Shown here in pieces: positions 1-5,608 of a stretch of DNA of 5,944 nt. Position 1 is the stretch's first letter; every line of letters begins with the position of its first letter. The DNA is from Thermoplasmata archaeon (GTDB lineage: Archaea > Thermoplasmatota > Thermoplasmata > Thermoplasmatales > Thermoplasmataceae). Below the pieces are notes generated by a model. That model was not told the origin of the DNA, ran no database searches, and was given only the letters and a program-made list of their open reading frames with translations. The translations under genes and the position numbers were made by a program. The DNA lies in NCBI GenBank assembly GCA_021802165.1, contig JAKAAU010000102.1, positions 1-5,944 of the forward strand. Reading direction: 5' to 3'.

Positions 1-1905
1 ATCTGACCAGTTCTGTACACTTGTGTACTTTACATCAGAATTCTTCCTTGCGTATATTTCTACTATGGCTGTATGCAATGAACTTGTATTGTATTTCGGC
101 GCCGTGCAGTTATGAACTGCAAATCCCTTTACCAGGTATGAGTCGTCAGTTTCAACTTCAAGGTTGTATACAATATCGTTGTATTCTTCACGTTCTACCT
201 TCTTTATAGGAACATAGTAATAGTTGTTCTTATGCCTTACCCTGCTGAATTTTATATTTTCTGTATATTCTACTATGTACTGTTCTTTTCTCTGAATAGC
301 CCTGCCACTGATTTCATCGCTGGAGGCAGGCCTGATCATTATGCTGGCAAATATATTGTTCCTTGAAAGCATTTCCTGAAGCTGGAATGCAAGAGCCCTG
401 CTCACTGTGGCTGCCCTGATCATTTTTGATTTGCCTTTTTTTAGATATATATTGCCATCTCCTTTCAGGTAATAGTCTATTAACAGTTTCTGCTTTTCTG
501 CCGGGAGTTTCATGATTTTATCCGAAAATGCCTTCTTATCCGCGTATTTTCCTCCATTTTCCAGGCAGAATTTTATCAGTGGTTTCGAGTATGTTGAAAC
601 TGTATAGTATTTCTTCCCTGCCATGAATATATTAACCTGTTCACCGGATTCCTTTATTATATTGTATAAATCATATGCAATCTCCTTTTCCTTTTCTGAC
701 CTCCCGAACGAAAAGGTCATCTGATCCACATTCAGTGCTTTATTGAATGATATGGAGCCCTCTGCCATGTATAGTCCCAGAATCTTCAGCATAGATTCGT
801 TTATGGAATCATCGTCCTCTGTTGCCACAGGCGATACATAAACAATGAAATCTCCCACAGACAATTCATCGGTTCTTCTGTACTGGGGCTCAGCCTCCAT
901 TAATTTTTTGGTTGAAATTTCATTATATCCGTTTCTTATCCTTGATGTGACCTCCTCCTTCTTTATGCTGAGAACAGGATGTTCCGATGTTGCCTTAAAT
1001 GCATTTCCCGGGGATAGTGGTATGATTTTGTACATAAATCCATTGTAGGGATGTACGTATTTCCTTGTAATTTTCCTTTTATTTCCTGTGTTTGAAACTA
1101 CCTCATTGTCTGTAAGCAATTCATCTATCCTGACGAATTTATCGCCCTGGCTAACAAGTTCATCTTCCGGTAAGCAACCTTCTATGTAGTGCACCTTTGC
1201 ACCCTCATCTGCAACAACTATTGTATGTTCGAACTGTCCGCTCTGCTCACCGTTCATCCTGAAATATGTCTGCAATGGCATGTCTATTGTAACATTCTTG
1301 GGAACATACAGGAAAGACCCACCGGACCATACTGCACCGTTCAGTGCTGCAAATTTATTGTCACTGGGGGGAATTGCCCTGCAGTAGTAATCCTTTACAA
1401 GGTCAGGGTGCTCCTGTACTGCTGTGTCAAGGTCAGTGAATATAACTCCCTTATCCTCCCATTCCTTTCTCAGGCTTCCGTAAACTCCTTCACTGTCATA
1501 CTGTGCAACAGATCCTGCAAGGTATTTCTGTTCCATCTGGGGTATTCCCAGCTTATCGAATGTTTCCTTTATCTTGTCCGGAACCTCATCCCAGTTCTTT
1601 GCCTTGGTTTCTCCGGGCTTTGAATAGTATGTAAGATTGTCAAAGTCTATTCCTGACAGGTCCGGCCCCCAAGTGGGCATGGGCTTTGAAAGGAATATCT
1701 CCAGCGCTTTTAGCCTGCTCCTCCTCATCCAGTCCGGCTCATGCTTTATATCTGATATTTCCTCCACTGTTTTTCTTGTAAGCCCGGCACCTGTTGAATA
1801 CACAGGATTTATTGTATCATGAAACTCGAAATCTGACTTTTTGCTGTGCTTCAGACTTTCTGTCAATTTTTCTATTTCCTCATCTTTATTGTAGTCTTCC
1901 ACCAT
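1..1905 (-). CDS. sufB: Fe-S cluster assembly scaffold SufB, intein-containing precursor (3' end off window)
   Basis: SufB is the scaffold subunit of the cytosolic SufBC(D) complex, on which Fe-S clusters are built using SufC ATPase activity. Reading the minus strand from ATG at 1905 gives one open frame of 635 codons to the window edge. Residues 1-243 are the N-terminal extein and carry SufB hallmarks: GVIFTDLDTAVQEHPDLV (154-171), PPSDNKFAALNGAVWSGGSF (179-198), and QFEHTIVVADEGAKVHYIEG (224-243). Residues 244-599 are an intein. Residues 600-635 resume SufB as CTAPKYNTSSLHTAIVE and onward, so EG plus CTAPKY rebuilds the universal motif. SufB is usually about 470 aa, so roughly 190 residues lie beyond the left edge. 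The start is chosen because a GGAG ribosome-binding site precedes it by 8 nt. The start is 5 nt beyond the sufC stop, so the two genes form an operon. Whether sufD follows cannot be seen. The N-extein holds one other Cys, C175. Confidence 0.96.
   Translation of the reverse strand, partial: MVEDYNKDEEIEKLTESLKHSKKSDFEFHDTINPVYSTGAGLTRKTVEEISDIKHEPDWMRRSRLKALEIFLSKPMPTWGPDLSGIDFDNLTYYSKPGETKAKNWDEVPDKIKETFDKLGIPQMEQKYLAGSVAQYDSEGVYGSLRKEWEDKGVIFTDLDTAVQEHPDLVKDYYCRAIPPSDNKFAALNGAVWSGGSFLYVPKNVTIDMPLQTYFRMNGEQSGQFEHTIVVADEGAKVHYIEGCLPEDELVSQGDKFVRIDELLTDNEVVSNTGNKRKITRKYVHPYNGFMYKIIPLSPGNAFKATSEHPVLSIKKEEVTSRIRNGYNEISTKKLMEAEPQYRRTDELSVGDFIVYVSPVATEDDDSINESMLKILGLYMAEGSISFNKALNVDQMTFSFGRSEKEKEIAYDLYNIIKESGEQVNIFMAGKKYYTVSTYSKPLIKFCLENGGKYADKKAFSDKIMKLPAEKQKLLIDYYLKGDGNIYLKKGKSKMIRAATVSRALAFQLQEMLSRNNIFASIMIRPASSDEISGRAIQRKEQYIVEYTENIKFSRVRHKNNYYYVPIKKVEREEYNDIVYNLEVETDDSYLVKGFAVHNCTAPKYNTSSLHTAIVEIYARKNSDVKYTSVQNWSD
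109..1176 (-). mobile_element. SufB intein (356 aa, class 1, with LAGLIDADG homing endonuclease)
   Basis: This in-frame 1068-bp insertion splits the SufB motif EG|CTAPKY and matches a self-splicing intein block by block. Block A is the N-terminal Cys1 in CLPEDELV. Block B is ATSEHPVLSI, with the TxxH pair at T63 and H66. An ELSVGDFIVY segment (about 103-113) closes the N-terminal Hint part. Block C is LGLYMAEGS (133-141) and block E is LIDYYLKGDGN (232-242), the two LAGLIDADG helices. Block F is VYNLEVETDDSYLVKG (336-351). Block G is AVHN, with penultimate His355 and terminal Asn356, followed by Cys+1. All canonical splice residues are present, and there is no stop or frameshift, so splicing should yield intact SufB. 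Known class 1 chemistry is N-S shift at Cys1, transesterification to Cys+1, then Asn cyclisation. Apart from Cys1, the only intein cysteine is C204. Codon usage looks like the host gene by eye; I did not count it. Confidence 0.95.
247..840 (-). other. DOD-type LAGLIDADG homing endonuclease domain within the SufB intein
   Basis: This is the approximate extent, intein residues 113-310, between the N- and C-terminal halves of the Hint splicing domain. The two dodecapeptide motifs lie at 754-789 (LKILGLYMAEGS, acidic residue E139) and 451-483 (LIDYYLKGDGN, acidic residue D240), about 101 residues apart, which is normal for a monomeric two-motif enzyme. Each motif keeps the acidic residue that coordinates metal in this family. 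The domain is rich in Lys, Arg and Tyr, as expected of a DNA-binding nuclease. By family knowledge it would cut intein-less sufB alleles near the GGT|TGC-type junction to drive homing. Present activity is inferred only from intact motifs and an open frame. Domain edges are estimates. Confidence 0.85.
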
Positions 1906-1910
1906 TTTTA

Positions 1911-2654
1911 TCACTCCTTTATCCAGTCGTATCCCTCATCCTCTATTCTATCGGATACGTTTTTATCTCCATTCATTACTATTTTTCCGTCCTTCAGTAC
2001 GTGCACGAATTCAGGTATAATATCCTTCAATATTCTCTGATAATGTGTAATTATAAGGAATCCTACCTTCTGGTTGTACATTTTCTTTATCTCTGCTGAT
2101 ACAAGTTTCAGTGCATCAACATCAAGGCCAGAATCTATTTCATCAAGTATAACGATTTTTGGCCTGAGTATAACCATCTGGAGAACCTCAAAGCGCTTTC
2201 TCTCACCACCGGAGAAACCGTCGTTAATTGCCCTTGTTATAAAGGATTCGTCCATATCAACATCCTTCATTACTTCCTTTACCATGTTGAAGAATTCCTT
2301 TAAGGGCATTTTTTCATCGGGATATAAATTATTATAGGCCATCCTCAAAAAAGTTGAAATTTTGACACCACTCACTGTTATGGGATTCTGGAATGCCAGG
2401 AATAAACCTGCCCTTGCACGGTCTTCAGGCGCTGCATGGGTTATATCCTTTCCGTTGATCAGAATTTTGCCATCGGTGACCGTGTAATTGGGATGGCCTA
2501 TGAGTACCTCTCCCAGGGTGCTTTTGCCTGCCCCGTTGGGCCCCATTAGTGCATGGATTTCGCCAGAATTGACTGTAAGGTTGATTCCCTTCAATATTTC
2601 TTTGCCATCTACCTCGGCCTTCAGGTTTTTGATCTCAAGTACTGTTTCTGTCAT
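1911..2654 (-). CDS. sufC: Fe-S cluster assembly ATPase SufC
   Basis: SufC is the cytosolic ABC-type ATPase that powers conformational change in the SufB/SufD scaffold during Fe-S cluster assembly. It has no membrane segments. The 247-aa protein is full length for the family (about 245-260). Motifs in order: Walker A GPNGAGKST (38-46, K44), Q-loop Q89, ABC signature FSGGERKR (147-154), Walker B IVILDEIDSGLD (167-178, catalytic E172), and switch His H204 in ITHYQR. The segment DEIDSGLDVDALK is diagnostic of SufC among ABC ATPases. The start at 2654 is supported by full alignment from the first strand (VLEIKNLKAEVDGKEIL) and by a TATA-like box placed for a leaderless transcript. It is the first gene of a sufC-sufB operon, with 5 nt between its stop and the sufB ATG, and it diverges from a SufR-like regulator gene 103 bp away. 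Confidence 0.97.
   Translation of the reverse strand: MTETVLEIKNLKAEVDGKEILKGINLTVNSGEIHALMGPNGAGKSTLGEVLIGHPNYTVTDGKILINGKDITHAAPEDRARAGLFLAFQNPITVSGVKISTFLRMAYNNLYPDEKMPLKEFFNMVKEVMKDVDMDESFITRAINDGFSGGERKRFEVLQMVILRPKIVILDEIDSGLDVDALKLVSAEIKKMYNQKVGFLIITHYQRILKDIIPEFVHVLKDGKIVMNGDKNVSDRIEDEGYDWIKE
1914..1920 (-). promoter_or_regulatory. sufB ribosome-binding site inside the sufC 3' end
   Basis: On the minus strand AAAGGAG lies within the last codons of sufC, and GGAG is 8 nt before the sufB ATG at 1905. It supports the chosen sufB start and translation of sufB as an internal gene of the sufCB transcript. The first gene, sufC, shows no such site. Confidence 0.75.
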
Positions 2655-2675
2655 TATAGATTCATTACAAATAGG

Positions 2676-2683
2676 TATTTAAA
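2676..2683 (-). promoter_or_regulatory. Putative TATA box of the sufCB operon
   Basis: On the minus strand the sequence TTTAAATA, preceded by the purine-rich AAAATG (a possible BRE), is centred about 25 nt before the sufC ATG. That places transcription start at or next to the start codon, giving a leaderless message. This fits the absence of a Shine-Dalgarno sequence before sufC and is common in Thermoplasmatales. It is a positional inference only. Confidence 0.55.
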
Positions 2684-2721
2684 CATTTTATTATGTCTAT
2701 AGTAACTAAAATACGTATAAG

Positions 2722-2729
2722 TATAAATA
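2722..2729 (+). promoter_or_regulatory. Putative TATA box of the sufR-like gene
   Basis: TATAAATA is centred about 32 nt before the ATG at 2758, predicting a transcription start only a few bases before the start codon. Nearby AT-rich runs (GTATAAG just upstream, TATATAAT at 2741-2748) make the exact box uncertain, but the latter is too close to the ATG to serve. The box directly abuts the inverted repeat described separately. Confidence 0.5.
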
Positions 2730-2756
2730 TCACAATATAATATATAATTGTGGTAT
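2727..2756. promoter_or_regulatory. Candidate SufR operator: 10-bp imperfect inverted repeat
   Basis: The left arm ATATCACAAT (2727-2736) and right arm ATTGTGGTAT (2747-2756) are reverse complements at 9 of 10 positions, with a 10-bp AT-only spacer. The dyad overlaps the end of the TATA box and the expected transcription start of the regulator gene. Binding here should block polymerase or TFB/TBP and so autoregulate the gene. The centre-to-centre spacing of the arms is 20 bp, two helical turns, as suits a dimeric winged-helix protein. It is unlike the CAAC-N6-GTTG site known for cyanobacterial SufR. A matching copy at the sufC TATA box was not found, so control of sufCB would have to act across the 103-bp divergent region. 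Confidence 0.45.
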
Positions 2757-2757
2757 C

Positions 2758-3417
2758 ATGGAAGAGTTAATTAACGATTATCTTGGGAATAGTAAAACAA
2801 CTATACTCAGTTCACTGCTGTACGAGGATAAAACCCTTGAACAGCTTTCCGGCATAATGAAGGTAAATAAAAATGCTGTGAAAGAGCATTTAAGCTATCT
2901 TGAAAACCATAGCCTGGTTTCATCATACTTTGTAAGGGCCAAGGCTGGAAGGCCGAAGAAATATTATAAGCTGACAATGAAGGGCATGCAGATATTCCCC
3001 AAGCAGTACATAAACTTCTCATCAATGCTTCTCAAGGAGGTTGAAAATGAGATAGGCACAGTAAGGCTGAACGGTATATTGATGAAAATTGCAGAGGACA
3101 TGGTAAAGGAAGTTTCATCGGACAGCATAGCCCTTGCCTCATTGACAAGGGATGAAAAACTTGAAAAGATAGGCGAGTATGTAAATATCCTCAACCGCCT
3201 TGGCTACTATGCAAAGATGGAGGTTGAGGGGGATACCGTTAAAATTATCAGGCACAACTGTGTATTCTATGAACTGGCAAAAAACAATAAGGACATGGTA
3301 TGCGGATCCCTGGAAAAATCAATGTTTTCAGATACAGTGAGCGATGATTTCAAGCTCATGGAAAACTTTCCGGATGGAGATAACAAATGCGTGGTTGAAA
3401 TATCCATATCAGATTGA
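2758..3417 (+). CDS. sufR: SufR-like winged-helix transcriptional regulator, probable Fe-S sensor
   Basis: This 219-aa protein has an N-terminal winged helix-turn-helix of the ArsR/DeoR-like type. Residues about 15-55 form the helices (ILSSLLYEDKTLEQLSGIMK, then NKNAVKEHLSYLENHSLV), followed by the wing GRPKKYYKLT (64-73) and FPKQY (80-84). All of these resemble SufR. The C-terminal domain has three cysteines, C168 (in RHNC), C182 and C211 (in GDNKCVVEI), spaced C-X13-C-X28-C. In SufR the cysteines follow C-X12-13-C-X13-C-X14-C, so the first, second and last are matched and the third is absent. SufR binds an Fe-S cluster and represses suf genes when clusters are plentiful. The gene is divergent from sufCB, with an inverted repeat at its own promoter, consistent with autoregulation and control of the operon. 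Cluster binding and repression are inferred. The start at 2758 suits the TATA position and the HTH begins soon after it. Confidence 0.78.
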   Translation: MEELINDYLGNSKTTILSSLLYEDKTLEQLSGIMKVNKNAVKEHLSYLENHSLVSSYFVRAKAGRPKKYYKLTMKGMQIFPKQYINFSSMLLKEVENEIGTVRLNGILMKIAEDMVKEVSSDSIALASLTRDEKLEKIGEYVNILNRLGYYAKMEVEGDTVKIIRHNCVFYELAKNNKDMVCGSLEKSMFSDTVSDDFKLMENFPDGDNKCVVEISISD

Positions 3418-3453
3418 TCCATCTGGTATATAAAAATCAATATTTTTGAAATA

Positions 3454-3461
3454 ATTAATAT
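3454..3461 (+). promoter_or_regulatory. Putative TATA box of the nre operon
   Basis: ATTAATAT lies in an AT-rich stretch and is centred about 25 nt before the ATG at 3483, giving a leaderless transcript. No Shine-Dalgarno sequence precedes that ATG. A better-looking TATATAAA at 3427-3434 would instead give a leader of roughly 25 nt. One of the two is probably the promoter, and the sequence does not decide which. Confidence 0.4.
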
Positions 3462-3482
3462 AGTCCTTTGGGTTTGTTATAT

Positions 3483-4712
3483 ATGCCTGGAAAAATGGTC
3501 AGGATTCCCCCCTCTCTATGCGTTAAATGCAGGGGTGCAAAGATGCTATGCGGGCTCTCGTACTGCCCGGTATCCATAGTTGACAGGGTTAAAAAGGTTT
3601 ATACTTTCAGGGGAAACTCCATATCTGGGTCTTCTCCCCCTTCACTCTTTGTGGGCAGATATGGATATCCTAAAATCAATATATATCCCTCAACACCTCC
3701 ATTTTCCGGCGATACTGGATACCTGGAGGATGAATCAAAATGGCTTTCACAGGACCTCAATGACTTTATATCTGGAAGATTGTCGCTTCTCCGGGGAGGT
3801 GTAAAGGTTTCTGTGGATGCAGCATCAAATCCCGATTACCGGCTGCAGGAAATACAGGTGAGCTCGTTATCATCCACGCCGGTGGATGTTGAAATGACAG
3901 TTGAAAAATCATTCAGGGACAACGTTGTCCTTGATGAGAATATTACACCCATGGGGCCATCATCTCCGCTGAAAAGCATAAAATTCGGAAACTACCATAT
4001 AGACAGCAGAATAGAGAAATTATATTATGACAGCGATCTCAAGGCCACAGATGGGGTTATAAGCCTCTACGACCGGGGCATGGGAATCAATGGAATATCA
4101 AAGGCCCTCAGTGCAGGTTCGCTGGGAACAGGAAAGAGAAGGAGGATAGTGCCCACAAGATGGTCCATAACTGCAACCGATAAGGCCATATCGGACAGGC
4201 TGGTGGATGAAATAAAGGACTATAAGGAAATTGACAGCTTCGAGGTATATATACGCAAAACAGGGGGAAATCTCTTTGTTGCAATACTTGCACCGGGCCA
4301 GTGGATGTTTGAATGGGGTGAATCATGGTTCCCTGGAAGCACATGGAACAGCTTCGGCAGTTCAGTTGAAATAGAGCTGGACTATGAGGGTTACCACGGC
4401 AGGAAGACATACCCCGAAATAGGGGGCTGCTACTATTCTTCAAGGCTTGCTGTAGCAGAAAAATACAGGAATATGAAAAGGACAGGATCGGCAATGCTCT
4501 GGAGGGAGATATACCCGGGATTCAACCTTCCCGTTGGTGTCTGGTACGTGCGTGAGAATGTCCGGGAGCTCTTCAGGTCAAAACCTGAAAGGTTTGATAC
4601 GGTAAACGATGCAGTAAAATATGTTTCCAATTTCACGGCTGTGGATATAAAGGCATGGAAGGCAAAATCAAACAATCTGAAGTACCTCGTATCAAATCTG
4701 GATAATTACTGA
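3483..4712 (+). CDS. nreA: Nre-family archaeal DNA repair protein
   Basis: Nre proteins are archaea-specific and, in Haloferax, NreA contributes to repair of alkylation or crosslink damage and is proposed to act with PCNA. The exact reaction is unknown. This 409-aa protein shows the family features. There is an N-terminal zinc-finger-like cluster C13, C16, C23, C28 (CVKCRGAKMLCGLSYCP). GSSPPSLFVGRYGYPKINI follows at about 49-67. A conserved block, RIVPTRWSITATDKAISD, starts at R221. The C-terminal domain is rich in Trp and Gly. The length is typical (about 400). The ATG at 3483 is preferred over an in-frame TTG at 3468, which would add five residues with no homology support. The C-terminus ends NLDNY rather than with a clear QxxLxxFF-type PCNA-interaction motif. 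A radical-SAM gene follows after 5 bp, so the two are very likely cotranscribed. Confidence 0.9.
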   Translation: MPGKMVRIPPSLCVKCRGAKMLCGLSYCPVSIVDRVKKVYTFRGNSISGSSPPSLFVGRYGYPKINIYPSTPPFSGDTGYLEDESKWLSQDLNDFISGRLSLLRGGVKVSVDAASNPDYRLQEIQVSSLSSTPVDVEMTVEKSFRDNVVLDENITPMGPSSPLKSIKFGNYHIDSRIEKLYYDSDLKATDGVISLYDRGMGINGISKALSAGSLGTGKRRRIVPTRWSITATDKAISDRLVDEIKDYKEIDSFEVYIRKTGGNLFVAILAPGQWMFEWGESWFPGSTWNSFGSSVEIELDYEGYHGRKTYPEIGGCYYSSRLAVAEKYRNMKRTGSAMLWREIYPGFNLPVGVWYVRENVRELFRSKPERFDTVNDAVKYVSNFTAVDIKAWKAKSNNLKYLVSNLDNY

Positions 4713-4717
4713 TTTAT

Positions 4718-5539
4718 ATGAATGAAAATGTTATAGAAATTGAGGCGAGGCATGCCCTTGGAAAATCTGGCATGAAAGAGCTTGATTACGCCTTCAACCC
4801 ATATCTAGGGTGTTTTCATGGATGCAGATACTGCTATGCCATAGATATGTCTCCCGATGCAGTCCGGGAGAACTGGGGAACAAAGATTATTGTAAGGCCC
4901 AATATCATAGAACTCCTGGAGAGGGAGGCCAGAATCTACAGGAAGGGAGTGGTGGGAATTTCCACAATAACCGATCCATATCAGTACATTGAAATGAAAT
5001 ACAGAATTATCCCGGCAGCCATTGAAATACTTTCCAGAAACGGCTTTTATGTAACCATACAGACAAAATCTCCAATGGTCCTGAAGGATATTGCAATACT
5101 TGAAAAGAATAAAAAAAATCTGGATGTGGGGATCACTGTAACATCCTTAAAACCGGAGGTATCCAGAATGGTAGAGCCATATGCCCCGGCACCTGCAAAA
5201 CGGCTGGATGCACTGAAAAAACTCTCACACAGTGGAATTAACACATGGCTGTACCTGGGCCCCCTGATACAGAATGTAAACGATGACCTCGATGGCATAG
5301 AAAAAATAGTTGAATTCTGCGGTGAAAACCGTATCAGGATTATATACGATTCATTCCAGGATTTCAGCGGCACCCTGCCATATATGGCAGGGACAGGATA
5401 CATAAGGTCTGATCAGCGCTGGTGGAATAGCATGGATAATAACATAAAAAGCATATGTGGAAAATACGGTGTTTCGTGCACCCTGGAAAGGGATGAATGG
5501 AAATATGAGCTTTCCAGGAAGTATGGTAAATTATTCTGA
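4718..5539 (+). CDS. Radical SAM protein, spore-photoproduct-lyase-like (SplB/COG1533 family)
   Basis: This 273-aa protein is a radical S-adenosylmethionine enzyme. The cluster motif CFHGCRYC (C32, C36, C39; C-X3-C-X2-C) is preceded by FNPYLG and followed by YA, as in the SplB-like family. Other family blocks are TITDPYQYIEMKYR (83-96), the strand-turn VTIQTKS (112-118) followed by MVLKDIAIL, and a later TWLYLGPL segment. It would bind a [4Fe-4S] cluster and SAM and generate a 5'-deoxyadenosyl radical. True spore photoproduct lyase, which repairs a thymine dimer, is longer (about 340 aa). The archaeal relatives have no firmly known substrate, so a repair role here is an inference from the cotranscribed Nre gene. 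The start at 4718 is 5 nt after the nre stop, with no clear ribosome-binding site, suggesting translational coupling. No membrane segment is seen. Confidence 0.88.
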   Translation: MNENVIEIEARHALGKSGMKELDYAFNPYLGCFHGCRYCYAIDMSPDAVRENWGTKIIVRPNIIELLEREARIYRKGVVGISTITDPYQYIEMKYRIIPAAIEILSRNGFYVTIQTKSPMVLKDIAILEKNKKNLDVGITVTSLKPEVSRMVEPYAPAPAKRLDALKKLSHSGINTWLYLGPLIQNVNDDLDGIEKIVEFCGENRIRIIYDSFQDFSGTLPYMAGTGYIRSDQRWWNSMDNNIKSICGKYGVSCTLERDEWKYELSRKYGKLF

Positions 5540-5572
5540 CCCGATGGAGTTATCCGCGCCACTGACCAAATG

Positions 5573-5580
5573 TTATATAG
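5573..5580 (+). promoter_or_regulatory. Putative TATA box of the alpha-hydroxy-acid oxidase gene
   Basis: TTATATAG in the 69-bp gap after the radical-SAM gene is centred about 32 nt before the ATG at 5609, which would give a leader of a few bases. A second AT-rich run (ATTATAAAG, about 5590-5598) is too close to the start. AGGA at 5600-5603 is a possible weak ribosome-binding site. The box suggests this gene has its own promoter, separate from the nre operon. Confidence 0.4.
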
Positions 5581-5608
5581 GTTTCCTGTATTATAAAGCA
5601 GGATAATC

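Noticed and set aside
1189..1623. A 144-codon open frame on the plus strand
   Set aside because: It is antisense to the SufB N-extein, which is strongly conserved. The plus-strand product is Cys- and Leu-rich without recognisable motifs, so it is a shadow frame.
1794..2337. Several Phe/Ser/Leu-rich plus-strand frames that resemble small membrane proteins
   Set aside because: They are antisense to sufC and the 5' end of sufB. The hydrophobic look arises from complementing Lys/Glu-rich codons.
2711..2718. ATACGTAT perfect 8-bp palindrome between the two promoters
   Set aside because: It is short, in AT-rich sequence, and has no second copy. It was considered as a second operator for sufCB but is weaker than the dyad at 2727-2756.
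3432..3447. AAAAAT-CAAT-ATTTTT hairpin with a short T run after the regulator gene
   Set aside because: It is an AT-only six-base stem in AT-rich sequence with just five T residues. It may help oligo-T termination of the regulator transcript but is too weak to annotate.
3468..3482. TTG start for nre giving five extra N-terminal residues
   Set aside because: The ATG at 3483 lies the right distance from an AT-rich TATA-like stretch, and the added residues have no support. No ribosome-binding site favours the TTG.
4108..4494. A 128-codon open frame on the minus strand
   Set aside because: It lies antisense within the nre gene, including the conserved VPTRWS block, and its product is low in charge and unlike any family I know.
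5108..5117. Run of eight A residues in the radical-SAM gene as a slippage site
   Set aside because: The reading frame continues normally through family-conserved sequence, and no alternative frame gives a sensible product.
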